A DNA stretch of 8,587 nucleotides from Actinomycetales bacterium (GTDB lineage: Bacteria > Actinomycetota > Actinomycetes > S36-B12): contig JAFIHP010000013.1 in NCBI GenBank assembly GCA_017849335.1, positions 1-8,587 of the forward strand, given 5' to 3'. The first letter of the stretch is position 1. Each line of letters starts with the position of its first letter. Shown one piece after another: positions 1 through 6,226 of the stretch. Position numbers and translations under genes: made by a program. The notes below the pieces were generated by a model, which was given only the letters and a program-made list of their open reading frames with translations, did not search any database and had not been told where the DNA came from.

Positions 1-2084
1 ATCGCGAGCGCCTTCAGGCCGAGCTTCCAGCCCTGGAAGTAGATCTCCTCGACCTCTTCCACCGTCGCGGTCTCCGGCATGTTCACCGTCTTGGAGATCG
101 CGCCGGAGATGAACGGCTGCACCGCCGCCATCATCCGCACGTGGCCCATCGGGGTGATCGACCGCTGGCCCATGGCCGTGTCGAACACCGCGTAGTGCTC
201 GGGCTTCAGGCCGGGTGCGTCGACGACGTGGCCGTGCTCGGCGATGAACTCCACGATCGCCTCGACGGTCTCCTCGGCGTAGCCCAGCCGCCGCAGCGCC
301 CGCGGGATCGTCTGGTTGACGATCTGCATGGAGCCGCCGCCGACGAGCTTCTTGAACTTCACCAGCGAGAAGTCCGGCTCGATGCCGGTCGTGTCGCAGT
401 CCATCATGAAGCCGATGGTCCCGGTCGGCGCGAGCACCGAAGCCTGCGCGTTGCGCCAGCCGTTGACCTCGCCGATCCGCAGGCCGTCCTCCCACGCCTT
501 CTGCGCCACCTTGAGGACGTCGGCATCCAGGCTCGTCGCGGTGCGGACGTTGTCGTTCGCCGCCGCGTGCTTGCGCATGACCCGCTTGTGCGCGTCAGCG
601 TTGCGGGCGTAGCCCTCGTACGTGCCGACGATGCCGGCCAGCTCGGCGCTGCGCTTGTACGCGGTGCCGGTCATGAGGCTGGTGATCGCCGCGGCGAACG
701 AGCGGCCCGCGTCGGAGTCATAGGGCAGGCCGGTGGCCATGAGGAGGGCGCCGAGGTTGGCGTACCCGATGCCCAGCTGGCGGTAGCGCTTGGTCGTCTC
801 GCCGATCGGCACCGTCGGGAAGTCCGCGAAGCAGATGGAGATGTCCATCGCCGTGATGACGAACTCGACCGCCCGGGCGAACCGGACCGCGTCGAAGGTG
901 TCGTCCTCCTTGAGGAACTTCAGCAGGTTCAGGCTCGCGAGGTTGCACGAGGAGTTGTCCAGGCTCATGTACTCCGAGCACGGGTTCGACGCGTTGATCC
1001 GACCGGTCTCCGGGTTGGTGTGCCAGTCGTTGATCGTGCCGTCGTACTGGATGCCCGGGTCGGCGCACGCCCAGGCCGCCTGCGCCATCGAGCGGAACAG
1101 GGTCTTGGCGTCGACGGTCTCGACGATCGAGCCGTCCAGCCGCGCCGTCAGGCCGAACTCCTCGCCGTCCTGGACCGCCTGCATGAACGCGTCGGAGACG
1201 CGGACCGAGTTGTTCGCGTTCTGGTACTGCACCGAGGTGATGTCGGCGCCGCCGAGGTCCATGTCGAAGCCGGCGTCACGCAGGACGCGGATCTTCTCCT
1301 CCTCGCGGACCTTGGTCTCGATGAACTCCTCGATGTCGGGGTGGTCGACGTCGAGCACGACCATCTTCGCCGCACGACGGGTCGCGCCGCCGGACTTGAT
1401 CGTGCCCGCGGACGCGTCAGCACCGCGCATGAACGAGACCGGGCCGGACGCGGTGCCGCCGGAGGACTTCAGCAGCTCCTTGCTCGAGCGGATCCGCGAC
1501 AGGTTCAGGCCGGCACCGGAGCCGCCCTTGAAGATCAGCCCCTCCTCCTTGTACCAGTTGAGGATCGAGTCCATCGTGTCGTCGACCGCGAGGATGAAGC
1601 AGGCGCTGACCTGCTGCGGGGAGACCGTGCCGACGTTGAACCACACCGGGGAGTTGAAGCTGAACACCTGGTGCAGAAGCATGTAGGTGAGCTCGAGCTC
1701 GAAGACCTCGGCATCGGCGTCGGTCGCGAAGTACCCGTGCTCACGGCCGGCGGCGACGTAGGTCGACACGACCCGGTCGATCAGCTGGCGCAGGCTCCAC
1801 TCCCGCTCCGGCGTGCCCACCGCGCCGCGGAAGTACTTGGTGGTGACGATCGTGGACGCGTTGACGCTCCAGAAGTCCGGGAACTCCACCCCGCGCTGCT
1901 CGAAGACCGTCTCGCCGGTCTTCCAGTTCGTCTGCACGACGTCGCGCCGCTCCCACGTGACGGCGTCGTACGGGTGCACCCCCTCGGTGGTGTAGAGCCG
2001 TTCGACGGTCAGCCCCGGATTGCCCAGCGTGTTGTGGACGAACGACGGGGCCGCCTGGTCGAGCGGGTTGCTGGTGACGGTCAT
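1..2084 (-). CDS. nrdJ: Vitamin B12-dependent (class II) ribonucleoside-diphosphate reductase, 3' end cut by window
   Basis: Reduces ribonucleotides to deoxyribonucleotides in the cytoplasm with adenosylcobalamin as radical generator, so it needs no oxygen. The frame is open from ATG 2084 to the window edge (694 residues seen). Streptomyces NrdJ is about 960 residues, so roughly a quarter is missing, including the C-terminal part that carries the redox cysteines. Seen directly: Cys162 in SACF, a GGSGAG turn at 187-192, the active-site motif NPCSEY with Asn367, thiyl-radical Cys369 and Glu371, partner Cys380 in SSCNLAS, and the phosphate-binding APTGTIG at 552-558. Cys162 and Cys380 are the expected active-site disulfide pair. 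The N-terminus starts directly with the catalytic region, with no obvious ATP-cone. The start is supported by GAGGAAGG about 7 bases upstream. It lies 33 bp after nrdR, so the two are almost certainly one operon under NrdR control. Confidence 0.97.
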   Translation of the reverse strand, partial: MTVTSNPLDQAAPSFVHNTLGNPGLTVERLYTTEGVHPYDAVTWERRDVVQTNWKTGETVFEQRGVEFPDFWSVNASTIVTTKYFRGAVGTPEREWSLRQLIDRVVSTYVAAGREHGYFATDADAEVFELELTYMLLHQVFSFNSPVWFNVGTVSPQQVSACFILAVDDTMDSILNWYKEEGLIFKGGSGAGLNLSRIRSSKELLKSSGGTASGPVSFMRGADASAGTIKSGGATRRAAKMVVLDVDHPDIEEFIETKVREEEKIRVLRDAGFDMDLGGADITSVQYQNANNSVRVSDAFMQAVQDGEEFGLTARLDGSIVETVDAKTLFRSMAQAAWACADPGIQYDGTINDWHTNPETGRINASNPCSEYMSLDNSSCNLASLNLLKFLKEDDTFDAVRFARAVEFVITAMDISICFADFPTVPIGETTKRYRQLGIGYANLGALLMATGLPYDSDAGRSFAAAITSLMTGTAYKRSAELAGIVGTYEGYARNADAHKRVMRKHAAANDNVRTATSLDADVLKVAQKAWEDGLRIGEVNGWRNAQASVLAPTGTIGFMMDCDTTGIEPDFSLVKFKKLVGGGSMQIVNQTIPRALRRLGYAEETVEAIVEFIAEHGHVVDAPGLKPEHYAVFDTAMGQRSITPMGHVRMMAAVQPFISGAISKTVNMPETATVEEVEEIYFQGWKLGLKALA

Positions 2085-2117
2085 GCGCGTGCCTTCCTCG
2101 GTGGACTGCTGGGGGGA

Positions 2118-2618
2118 CTACTGGGGGTGGGAAGAAGTGGTGGAGGTGCTGGCCGGCTCCTCGCCGGTCGGGTCCTGCTCGGCGCGTAGCAGCGCGATCT
2201 CGGCCTCGAAGTCCTCGAGGGTGTCGAAGGAGCGGTACACCGACGCGAACCGCAGGTAGGCGACCTCGTCGAGCTCCCGCAGCGGCGCGAGGATCGCCAG
2301 GCCGACCTCCATGGCCGGGATCTCCGCGCTGCCGGTCGCGCGGACCGCGTCCTCGACCTGCTGGGCCAGCCGGGCGAGGTCGTCCTCGCTGACCGGACGG
2401 CCCTGGCAGGCCTTGCGCACCCCGGTGACGACCTTCGCGCGGCTGAACGGCTCGGTCGCGCCGGAGCGCTTCACGACGTAGACGACGGACGTCTCCTGGG
2501 TCGTGAACCGCCGGCCGCAGCCGGCGCACTCACGCCGGCGGCGGATGGCCAGGCCGTCGTCGATGACCCGAGAGTCGACGACCCGCGAGTCGTCAGCCTT
2601 GCAGAACGGACAGCGCAC
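2118..2618 (-). CDS. nrdR: Transcriptional repressor NrdR
   Basis: Nucleotide-sensing repressor of ribonucleotide reductase genes. The ATP-cone reads ATP/dATP levels and the zinc ribbon binds paired NrdR boxes. The protein has 166 residues, typical for the family. The N-terminal zinc ribbon is intact, with Cys3-Cys6 (CPFC) and Cys31-Cys34 (CAGC), followed by RRFTTQE. The ATP-cone covers roughly residues 46-136, beginning VVKRSG and including the FSRAKV stretch. The last 20 or so residues are a Glu/Ser/Thr tail. The start is GTG 2618, chosen because the protein must begin MRCPFC and because a near-perfect Shine-Dalgarno (AGGAGGTGA) lies 6 bases upstream. It is the first gene of the nrdR-nrdJ operon. 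Two NrdR-box-like sites upstream suggest autoregulation. Confidence 0.98.
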   Translation of the reverse strand: MRCPFCKADDSRVVDSRVIDDGLAIRRRRECAGCGRRFTTQETSVVYVVKRSGATEPFSRAKVVTGVRKACQGRPVSEDDLARLAQQVEDAVRATGSAEIPAMEVGLAILAPLRELDEVAYLRFASVYRSFDTLEDFEAEIALLRAEQDPTGEEPASTSTTSSHPQ

Positions 2619-2620
2619 AG

Positions 2621-2699
2621 CAGGTCACCTCCTCCAGCCCTTCGTACCTCCGGCCACCCAACCTGTGCATCCGACTGTGGACCGCCGGTGCGTGACCTG
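2621..2699 (-). repeat. Inverted repeat in the nrdR leader covering the SD
   Basis: CAGGTCAC (2621-2628) and GTGACCTG (2692-2699) are perfect reverse complements. In the nrdR transcript the upstream arm could pair with part of the Shine-Dalgarno, with a loop of 63 bases. An 8-base match in a leader this size can arise by chance; its overlap with the SD is what makes it noteworthy. Confidence 0.45.
2625..2634 (-). promoter_or_regulatory. Strong nrdR ribosome binding site
   Basis: On the minus strand the sequence reads GAGGAGGTGA, ending 6 bases before the GTG start. This is close to the full anti-SD complement and fixes the non-ATG start. Its 3' half lies in an 8-base arm (CAGGTCAC on plus, 2621-2628) that is complementary to 2692-2699 in the same leader, so it could be masked by RNA pairing. 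Confidence 0.8.
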
Positions 2700-2777
2700 T
2701 GGATGACTTGTTGACGAGCAAACACAAGTTGTTGCTGAATCACAGCGTTGTGACTACTACATCTAGGGGTACGAAGG
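2639..2777. repeat. 10-bp inverted repeat flanking the nrdR control region
   Basis: CCTTCGTACC (2639-2648) and GGTACGAAGG (2768-2777) are perfect reverse complements 119 bp apart. One arm touches the region just upstream of the nrdR SD, the other overlaps the predicted -10 element. Role unknown: a DNA-binding pair, or RNA pairing if transcription starts further upstream than predicted. Confidence 0.5.
2722..2769 (-). promoter_or_regulatory. nrdR: Pair of NrdR-box-like operators upstream of nrdR-nrdJ
   Basis: The published NrdR box consensus is acaCwAtATaTwGtgt. On the minus strand the first site (2769-2754) reads CCCCTAGATGTAGTAG and matches C, W, A, A, T, T, W and G of the core. The second (2737-2722) reads CAGCAACAACTTGTGT and matches most of the core plus the final GTGT. 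The two 16-base sites are separated by 16 bp, giving 32 bp centre to centre, or three helical turns. Paired boxes at this spacing are the known arrangement for NrdR. The first site overlaps the predicted transcription start. The matches are judged by eye and the individual sites are imperfect; the spacing is the stronger argument. Confidence 0.72.
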
Positions 2778-2802
2778 TAGCCACTCCCCCGTCGGATAGC
2801 AA
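2774..2802 (-). promoter_or_regulatory. Candidate sigma70-type promoter for nrdR-nrdJ
   Basis: On the minus strand, TTGCTA (2802-2797) and TACCTT (2779-2774) are separated by 17 bp, a good -35/-10 pair (the -10 fits TANNNT). The predicted transcription start is near 2767, directly in the first NrdR-box-like site, so bound NrdR would block it. This implies a leader of about 150 bases. Prediction by eye only; other promoters in this AT-richer stretch are possible. Confidence 0.5.
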
Positions 2803-2860
2803 CCCCCAACGGCCCGGCGCGTCGCGGTCTCGCTGAGGGCGAAATGCCGCTCGGCGCGGG

Positions 2861-3787
2861 CTACCGCGCGGAGCGCGCGACGGCGTCCACGGCCGCGCTC
2901 ACGACCTTCGCGCGCAACCGGTAGCCGCTCGGGCCGTAGTGGATCCCGTCCCAACCGCGGATGCGATGCGCCGCTGCGACCCGGTGCCAGCCGACGATCG
3001 TCAGGTTCGGCCGATGCCGCGCCTGGTCCCGCAGCATCGCGTTGAACCGGGCCGCCCGCGCGTCCAGCCAGGCGCTGCGGGTCAGGTGCAGGTCGACCCA
3101 GAGGACCTGTCGTCGCGGTCCGAGGCGGTCCAGCAGCGCGTCGACGCGGCGTGCGGTGGTGGCCTCGTCGACCCAGGAGATGTCGTTCGTGCCCAGGGCG
3201 ATCACCACGACGCCCGGAAGCTGGTCCAGGTGCCGGGCCCGGGCGACCTGCGCGATGCCCCAGTCCAGCCGACGTGAGCCCCAGCACCGGAAGGTCGGGG
3301 TCCAGCCATGGGCCCGAAGCGCCCGAGCGGTGAGGACCCGCGACTCGCGCGTCAGCGAGTCGCCGACGAACAGCACGCGCCGACCGTCCCCCGGCTCTCC
3401 GCTGGCGGGTGTGCCAGGCCACACCGGTCGAGGACAGGCGTCCCAGGGCGGGTGCGCCGGCCACGCGCGGTCGACCCGGTCCGGCACCCGCTCCGGCGTG
3501 GCGGCTGGCCGTGCCGGCGCGAGGATCGACGAGGGCGCGGTGCCGGACGGCGTCGGCACCGATGTCGGCGGCAGGCTCGTCACCGGCGACGCCGCTGACG
3601 GAATGGACCCGCTCGGCGAGGCGCCCGGCGTCGCGGTCGACTCCACTGACACTGCCGAGCTGCCGACCGCCTGCGCGGAACCGGTCTCCACGGACGTCAG
3701 GAGCACCGCCGCGAGGGCGGTCGCGCAGCCGACCGCCACCACCGCGAACGAGCGCGACAGACGATCGTCTGGCTGGAACCGACCCAC
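2861..3787 (-). CDS. Membrane-anchored SGNH/GDSL-family hydrolase
   Basis: Predicted extracytoplasmic esterase or acyl-transfer enzyme of the SGNH family; the substrate is unknown. The 308-residue protein has a short basic N-terminus, a hydrophobic segment at about 14-31 (signal anchor or uncleaved signal), a Ser/Thr/Pro/Ala-rich linker at about 38-105, then the catalytic domain. Family blocks are all present: GDSLT with nucleophile Ser144, block II Gly170 in CWGS, GTND with Asn201, and DGIH with Asp280 and His283. Cys118 and Cys168 could form an extracellular disulfide. The GTG 3787 start places two Arg before the hydrophobic stretch, but no clear Shine-Dalgarno precedes it, so the start is less certain than the frame. 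It begins 41 bp after the LysM gene in the same direction with no terminator between, suggesting co-transcription and hence SOS control. Candidate substrates by analogy are acetylated peptidoglycan or cell-wall glycans; this is inference. Confidence 0.88.
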   Translation of the reverse strand: MGRFQPDDRLSRSFAVVAVGCATALAAVLLTSVETGSAQAVGSSAVSVESTATPGASPSGSIPSAASPVTSLPPTSVPTPSGTAPSSILAPARPAATPERVPDRVDRAWPAHPPWDACPRPVWPGTPASGEPGDGRRVLFVGDSLTRESRVLTARALRAHGWTPTFRCWGSRRLDWGIAQVARARHLDQLPGVVVIALGTNDISWVDEATTARRVDALLDRLGPRRQVLWVDLHLTRSAWLDARAARFNAMLRDQARHRPNLTIVGWHRVAAAHRIRGWDGIHYGPSGYRLRAKVVSAAVDAVARSAR

Positions 3788-3828
3788 GCCAGCAGTATCG
3801 CCCGAGCCGCCGGCTCATCCCGACACCG

Positions 3829-4236
3829 CTACGACACGGCGTAGCGCGGCACCAGCAGCGACTGCCCGGCCGACGGCGGGCGGTGGCCCAGATCGTTCAG
3901 GTCGCGCAGCTCGGTGACGACCGCCCGCGGATCGGAGTCCGGGGCGATCCGCTGCGCGATCTGCCACAGGCTCTCGCCCGGCTGGACCACGACCACGCCG
4001 GTCGCCGCACCGCGATCGGTGCTGTCGGCCTGCGCGGACAGGGCCGAGGACAGGACGACCACCAGCAGGAGGACCACCAGGCTGGCCGCGAATGCGACCA
4101 GCCGGCCTCGACGGGTCAGGCAGATGCCGGCCGACACGGGCCGACGGACCGCCCGGGGGCGAGCCGCGCGGGGCGAGTCGACCGGCGTCCGGTCGACGTC
4201 GTAGGCGGCGGTGGGGAAGGAGACCGCGTGTGCCAT
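3829..4236 (-). CDS. SOS-associated LysM membrane protein (ChiZ/DivS-like division inhibitor)
   Basis: Small protein of 135 residues. A basic Pro/Arg-rich cytoplasmic N-terminus (about 1-45) is followed by one transmembrane helix (about 46-68) and a single C-terminal LysM domain (about 83-131) with the typical VVVQPGESLWQIA opening and QSLLVPRY ending. LysM binds peptidoglycan, so the domain should lie outside the membrane. In Mycobacterium tuberculosis the gene beside lexA (Rv2719c, ChiZ) and in corynebacteria DivS are SOS-induced division inhibitors with the same position and related architecture; Bacillus YneA is analogous. Function here is inferred from position, architecture and the SOS boxes. 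ATG 4236 was chosen because GAGAGG lies 7 bases upstream; the frame is open further upstream, but only through the operator region. It is transcribed divergently from lexA and is probably the first gene of an operon with the SGNH hydrolase behind it. Confidence 0.88.
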   Translation of the reverse strand: MAHAVSFPTAAYDVDRTPVDSPRAARPRAVRRPVSAGICLTRRGRLVAFAASLVVLLLVVVLSSALSAQADSTDRGAATGVVVVQPGESLWQIAQRIAPDSDPRAVVTELRDLNDLGHRPPSAGQSLLVPRYAVS

Positions 4237-4289
4237 GACTATGCCTCTCGTCGCCGAGCCAGCCGAGACTGACTCGTACCTGTGTTCGA

Positions 4290-4305
4290 TCGAACTGATG
4301 TACGA
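4290..4305. promoter_or_regulatory. LexA-binding SOS box, LysM-gene side
   Basis: TCGAACTGATGTACGA differs by one base from the actinobacterial SOS box TCGAAC-N4-GTTCGA. It lies 53 bp before the LysM start. Its left half also belongs to a perfect 12-base palindrome, GTTCGATCGAAC (4284-4295), made of two SOS half-sites back to back without a spacer. The position fits repression of the LysM gene by LexA. Confidence 0.85.
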
Positions 4306-4341
4306 TTTGTAGCACGGGCCGAGCGACACGTCCAGCATTCT

Positions 4342-4357
4342 TCGAACATATGTTTGA
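4342..4357. promoter_or_regulatory. LexA-binding SOS box, lexA side
   Basis: TCGAACATATGTTTGA matches TCGAAC-N4-GTTCGA with one mismatch. It overlaps the predicted lexA -35 element, as expected for autorepression. Its centre is 52 bp, about five helical turns, from the other SOS box, so two LexA dimers could sit on the same face of the DNA. Confidence 0.9.
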
Positions 4358-4382
4358 GATTGTCGGGGTGGCTCGATACCGT
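4354..4382 (+). promoter_or_regulatory. lexA: Candidate lexA promoter
   Basis: TTGAGA (4354-4359) and TACCGT (4377-4382, fits TANNNT) are 17 bp apart. The -35 lies in the SOS box. Transcription would start near 4389-4390, leaving about 100 bases before ATG 4494, or almost no leader if the in-frame GTG at 4392 were used. Confidence 0.55.
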
Positions 4383-4493
4383 GAGCGCACGGTGGCAGCG
4401 GGGTCTGACAGTTCCGTCGGCCCCGTTCCACCCGTGACGACGATGGCGACGCCGACCAGCACGCCGCGATACGCGGCGAGAAGGGGGCCCGAG

Positions 4494-5192
4494 ATGGCCG
4501 CACAGATCACCGCCCTGCCCGACGGACCGGCCGACGAGTCCGGGCTGACCCCCCGGCAGCGCGCGGTCCTCGCGGTCATCCGCGACACCGTTGCGACGCG
4601 GGGGTACCCCCCGACCGTCCGCGAGATCGGCGAGGGCGTCGGGCTGACGTCGCCGTCGAGCGTCGCCCACCAGCTCTCCGTCCTGGAGCGGATGGGCTAC
4701 GTGCACCGCGACCCGAACCGCCCGCGCGCCCTGGTCGTCGCCGATCCCGACGCGGGCGAGGCGGCACCGGAGCCGTCACGGCGGCTGACGGCCGTCCCCG
4801 CCGATGCCGAGCCGGCCAGCACGGCGTACGTGCCCGTCGTCGGCCGGATCGCGGCCGGTGGTCCGATCCTCGCCGAGCAGGACGTCGAGGCGGTCTACCC
4901 GTTGCCGCGCGACCTCGTCGGCGAGGGTGAGCTGTTCATGCTCAAGGTCGTCGGCGACTCCATGATCGACGCAGCGATCTGCGACGGCGACTGGGTCGTG
5001 GTCCGCCGGCAGCCGACCGCCGAGAACGGCGACATCGTCGCCGCGCTGCTGGACAACGAGGCCACGGTCAAGACGTTCAAGCGCAAGAGCGGCCACGTGT
5101 GGCTGCTGCCGCACAACCCCGCCTACGAGCCGATCGCCGGCGACGAGGCCACGATCATGGGCAAGGTCGTCTCGGTCCTGCGCCGCGTCTAG
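4494..5192 (+). CDS. lexA: SOS repressor LexA
   Basis: Represses DNA-damage genes and inactivates itself by RecA-stimulated self-cleavage. With ATG 4494 it has 232 residues. The N-terminal winged helix-turn-helix domain begins LTPRQRAVLAVIRD and contains RGYPPTVREIGEGVGL and SSVAHQL; the C-terminal S24 peptidase domain holds the cleavage site Ala121-Gly122 (GRIAAG), catalytic Ser156 in GDSMIDA and Lys193 in ATVKTF. All three functional elements are intact. The start is uncertain: AAGGGGG 6 bases before 4494 supports it, and the length resembles mycobacterial LexA. In-frame ATG 4443 (249 residues) and GTG 4392 (266 residues, nearly leaderless) remain possible, since Streptomyces LexA has an N-terminal extension. 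An ATG at 4350 lies within the SOS box and upstream of the predicted transcription start. Divergent from the LysM gene, with a shared operator region. Confidence 0.97.
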   Translation: MAAQITALPDGPADESGLTPRQRAVLAVIRDTVATRGYPPTVREIGEGVGLTSPSSVAHQLSVLERMGYVHRDPNRPRALVVADPDAGEAAPEPSRRLTAVPADAEPASTAYVPVVGRIAAGGPILAEQDVEAVYPLPRDLVGEGELFMLKVVGDSMIDAAICDGDWVVVRRQPTAENGDIVAALLDNEATVKTFKRKSGHVWLLPHNPAYEPIAGDEATIMGKVVSVLRRV

Positions 5193-5201
5193 CGACGACA
5201 T

Positions 5202-5245
5202 CGACGGCCGCCGACGCGCTACCTGCTGCGCATCGGCGGCCGTCG
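5202..5245 (+). terminator. Long hairpin after lexA, likely terminator
   Basis: CGACGGCCGCCGA (5202-5214) and TCGGCGGCCGTCG (5233-5245) form a perfect 13-bp stem. After one mismatch, GCGC (5216-5219) pairs with GCGC (5228-5231), leaving an 8-base loop. It begins 9 bases after the lexA stop. There is no U-tract, which is common for actinobacterial hairpins. It ends 12 bases before the next start codon, so it may also limit expression of the lipoprotein gene. Confidence 0.75.
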
Positions 5246-5257
5246 CGCATGTGAACA

Positions 5258-6226
5258 TTGGGGGTGCGCACCCTGCTGGCCCTGGCCTCGGCCGGCATCC
5301 TTCTGGCCGGTTGCGCGCCGTCCGTCGAGTTGACCACGAACGCCGGTCCGAGTCCGTCGACGGTGTCCAGCTCCCCCACCGCGGTGCCGTCCTCGGGTTC
5401 GGTGCCCGTCGCCGAGCCGGCGCCGTCGCCGTCGAGCACGCCACGGGCGGTCTTCGCGCCCACCGGCTCGTTCGTGCTGGGTGACTCGATCTCCCTCGGC
5501 GTCGCCCCCTTCCTCGCGCGCCTGGGCTTCCCCGTCGTCGGCCGGGTGGGCCAGTCGGTGACGGAGGACTACCTACGGACCTACCTGTCGACGCCGCAGG
5601 CGCAGGAGGCGCCCGCCTGGGTCCTCATCGTGGGCACCAACAATCCCGGTGACCCGGCCGACGTGGCCCGGATCGGCGACCTGCTCGACGTCGTCGACAG
5701 CCTGCGCGACCCCTCGAGCCCGCAGGACGTGTTCTGGGTGACGCCCTACCGCGACCCGCGCTACTCCGGCGGACTGTCGGACAACACCCTCGACGCCTTC
5801 GGCGCCGAGCTCGCCACGCAGGCGTCCGCCCGGCCGTGGCTGCACGTCGTCGACTTCGCCGCCGCGGCCGCGTTCCACCCGGAGTGGTTCGACGACGACG
5901 GCTCGCACCTGCACCCGGACGACCGCGGCTACGGCGCGCTCGCCGCGCTCGTCGCCGGGCCCGACGCGGTCCCCATGCTCACGCCCGCGCCGGTCCAGAC
6001 GCTGGACGGTCCCACTCCCCTCGCGACGCCGAGCGAGGACGGCCCCGCACACCCGACGGCCCGCGCCACGCCCCGCGCGACCCCGACGGCCGCCCCCAGC
6101 CCGACGCGAGCGACCGCCTCGAGCGCGGCCGCCTCCCCGCAGGAGGGGGCGGCGCCAGCAGACGCGCCCGCGTCGCCGGCGCCAGACGCACCCGCTGCCC
6201 AGCAGGAGTTCAGTCCGGCGAGCTGA
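5258..6226 (+). CDS. SGNH-family hydrolase, predicted lipoprotein
   Basis: Predicted cell-surface esterase or acyltransferase of the SGNH superfamily, 322 residues, substrate unknown. A short lipoprotein signal ends in the lipobox LLAGC with lipidated Cys19. A Ser/Pro/Thr linker covers about 29-66. The catalytic domain shows GDSISLG with nucleophile Ser77, block II Gly98 in RVGQS, GTNN with Asn128, and DGSH with Asp214 and His217. From about 240 to the end is an Ala/Pro/Thr-rich tail. Blocks and spacing recall the SGNH domain of OatA-type peptidoglycan acetyltransferases, but the membrane acyltransferase half is absent. A TGA at 5252-5254 stops the frame upstream, so the start must be TTG 5258 or GTG 5264; the latter gives the cleaner lipoprotein signal. 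No good Shine-Dalgarno is seen. It lies 65 bp after lexA, separated by the hairpin. Its end overlaps the convergent helicase gene by 17 bp. Confidence 0.85.
   Translation: MGVRTLLALASAGILLAGCAPSVELTTNAGPSPSTVSSSPTAVPSSGSVPVAEPAPSPSSTPRAVFAPTGSFVLGDSISLGVAPFLARLGFPVVGRVGQSVTEDYLRTYLSTPQAQEAPAWVLIVGTNNPGDPADVARIGDLLDVVDSLRDPSSPQDVFWVTPYRDPRYSGGLSDNTLDAFGAELATQASARPWLHVVDFAAAAAFHPEWFDDDGSHLHPDDRGYGALAALVAGPDAVPMLTPAPVQTLDGPTPLATPSEDGPAHPTARATPRATPTAAPSPTRATASSAAASPQEGAAPADAPASPAPDAPAAQQEFSPAS

Noticed and set aside
141..2189. 682-codon open frame on the plus strand opposite nrdJ
   Set aside because: It is antisense to the well-conserved nrdJ, is rich in Arg, Val, Asp and Gly, and shows no known domain. 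Long antisense frames are expected at this GC content.
2619..2860. Cobalamin riboswitch before the B12-dependent reductase operon
   Set aside because: No B12-box-like sequence was seen and the leader is too short for a full cobalamin riboswitch. Class II enzymes are usually not B12-repressed; the B12 switch is known for the alternative class I genes.
2763..3818. 351-codon minus-strand frame overlapping the SGNH hydrolase, with an ATG at 3818
   Set aside because: Its product is Arg/Gly/Pro-rich without motifs, whereas the overlapping frame has all four SGNH blocks and a membrane anchor.
4350..4352. ATG at 4350 as lexA start
   Set aside because: It lies inside the SOS box and upstream of the predicted -10 element, so it would not be in the mRNA.
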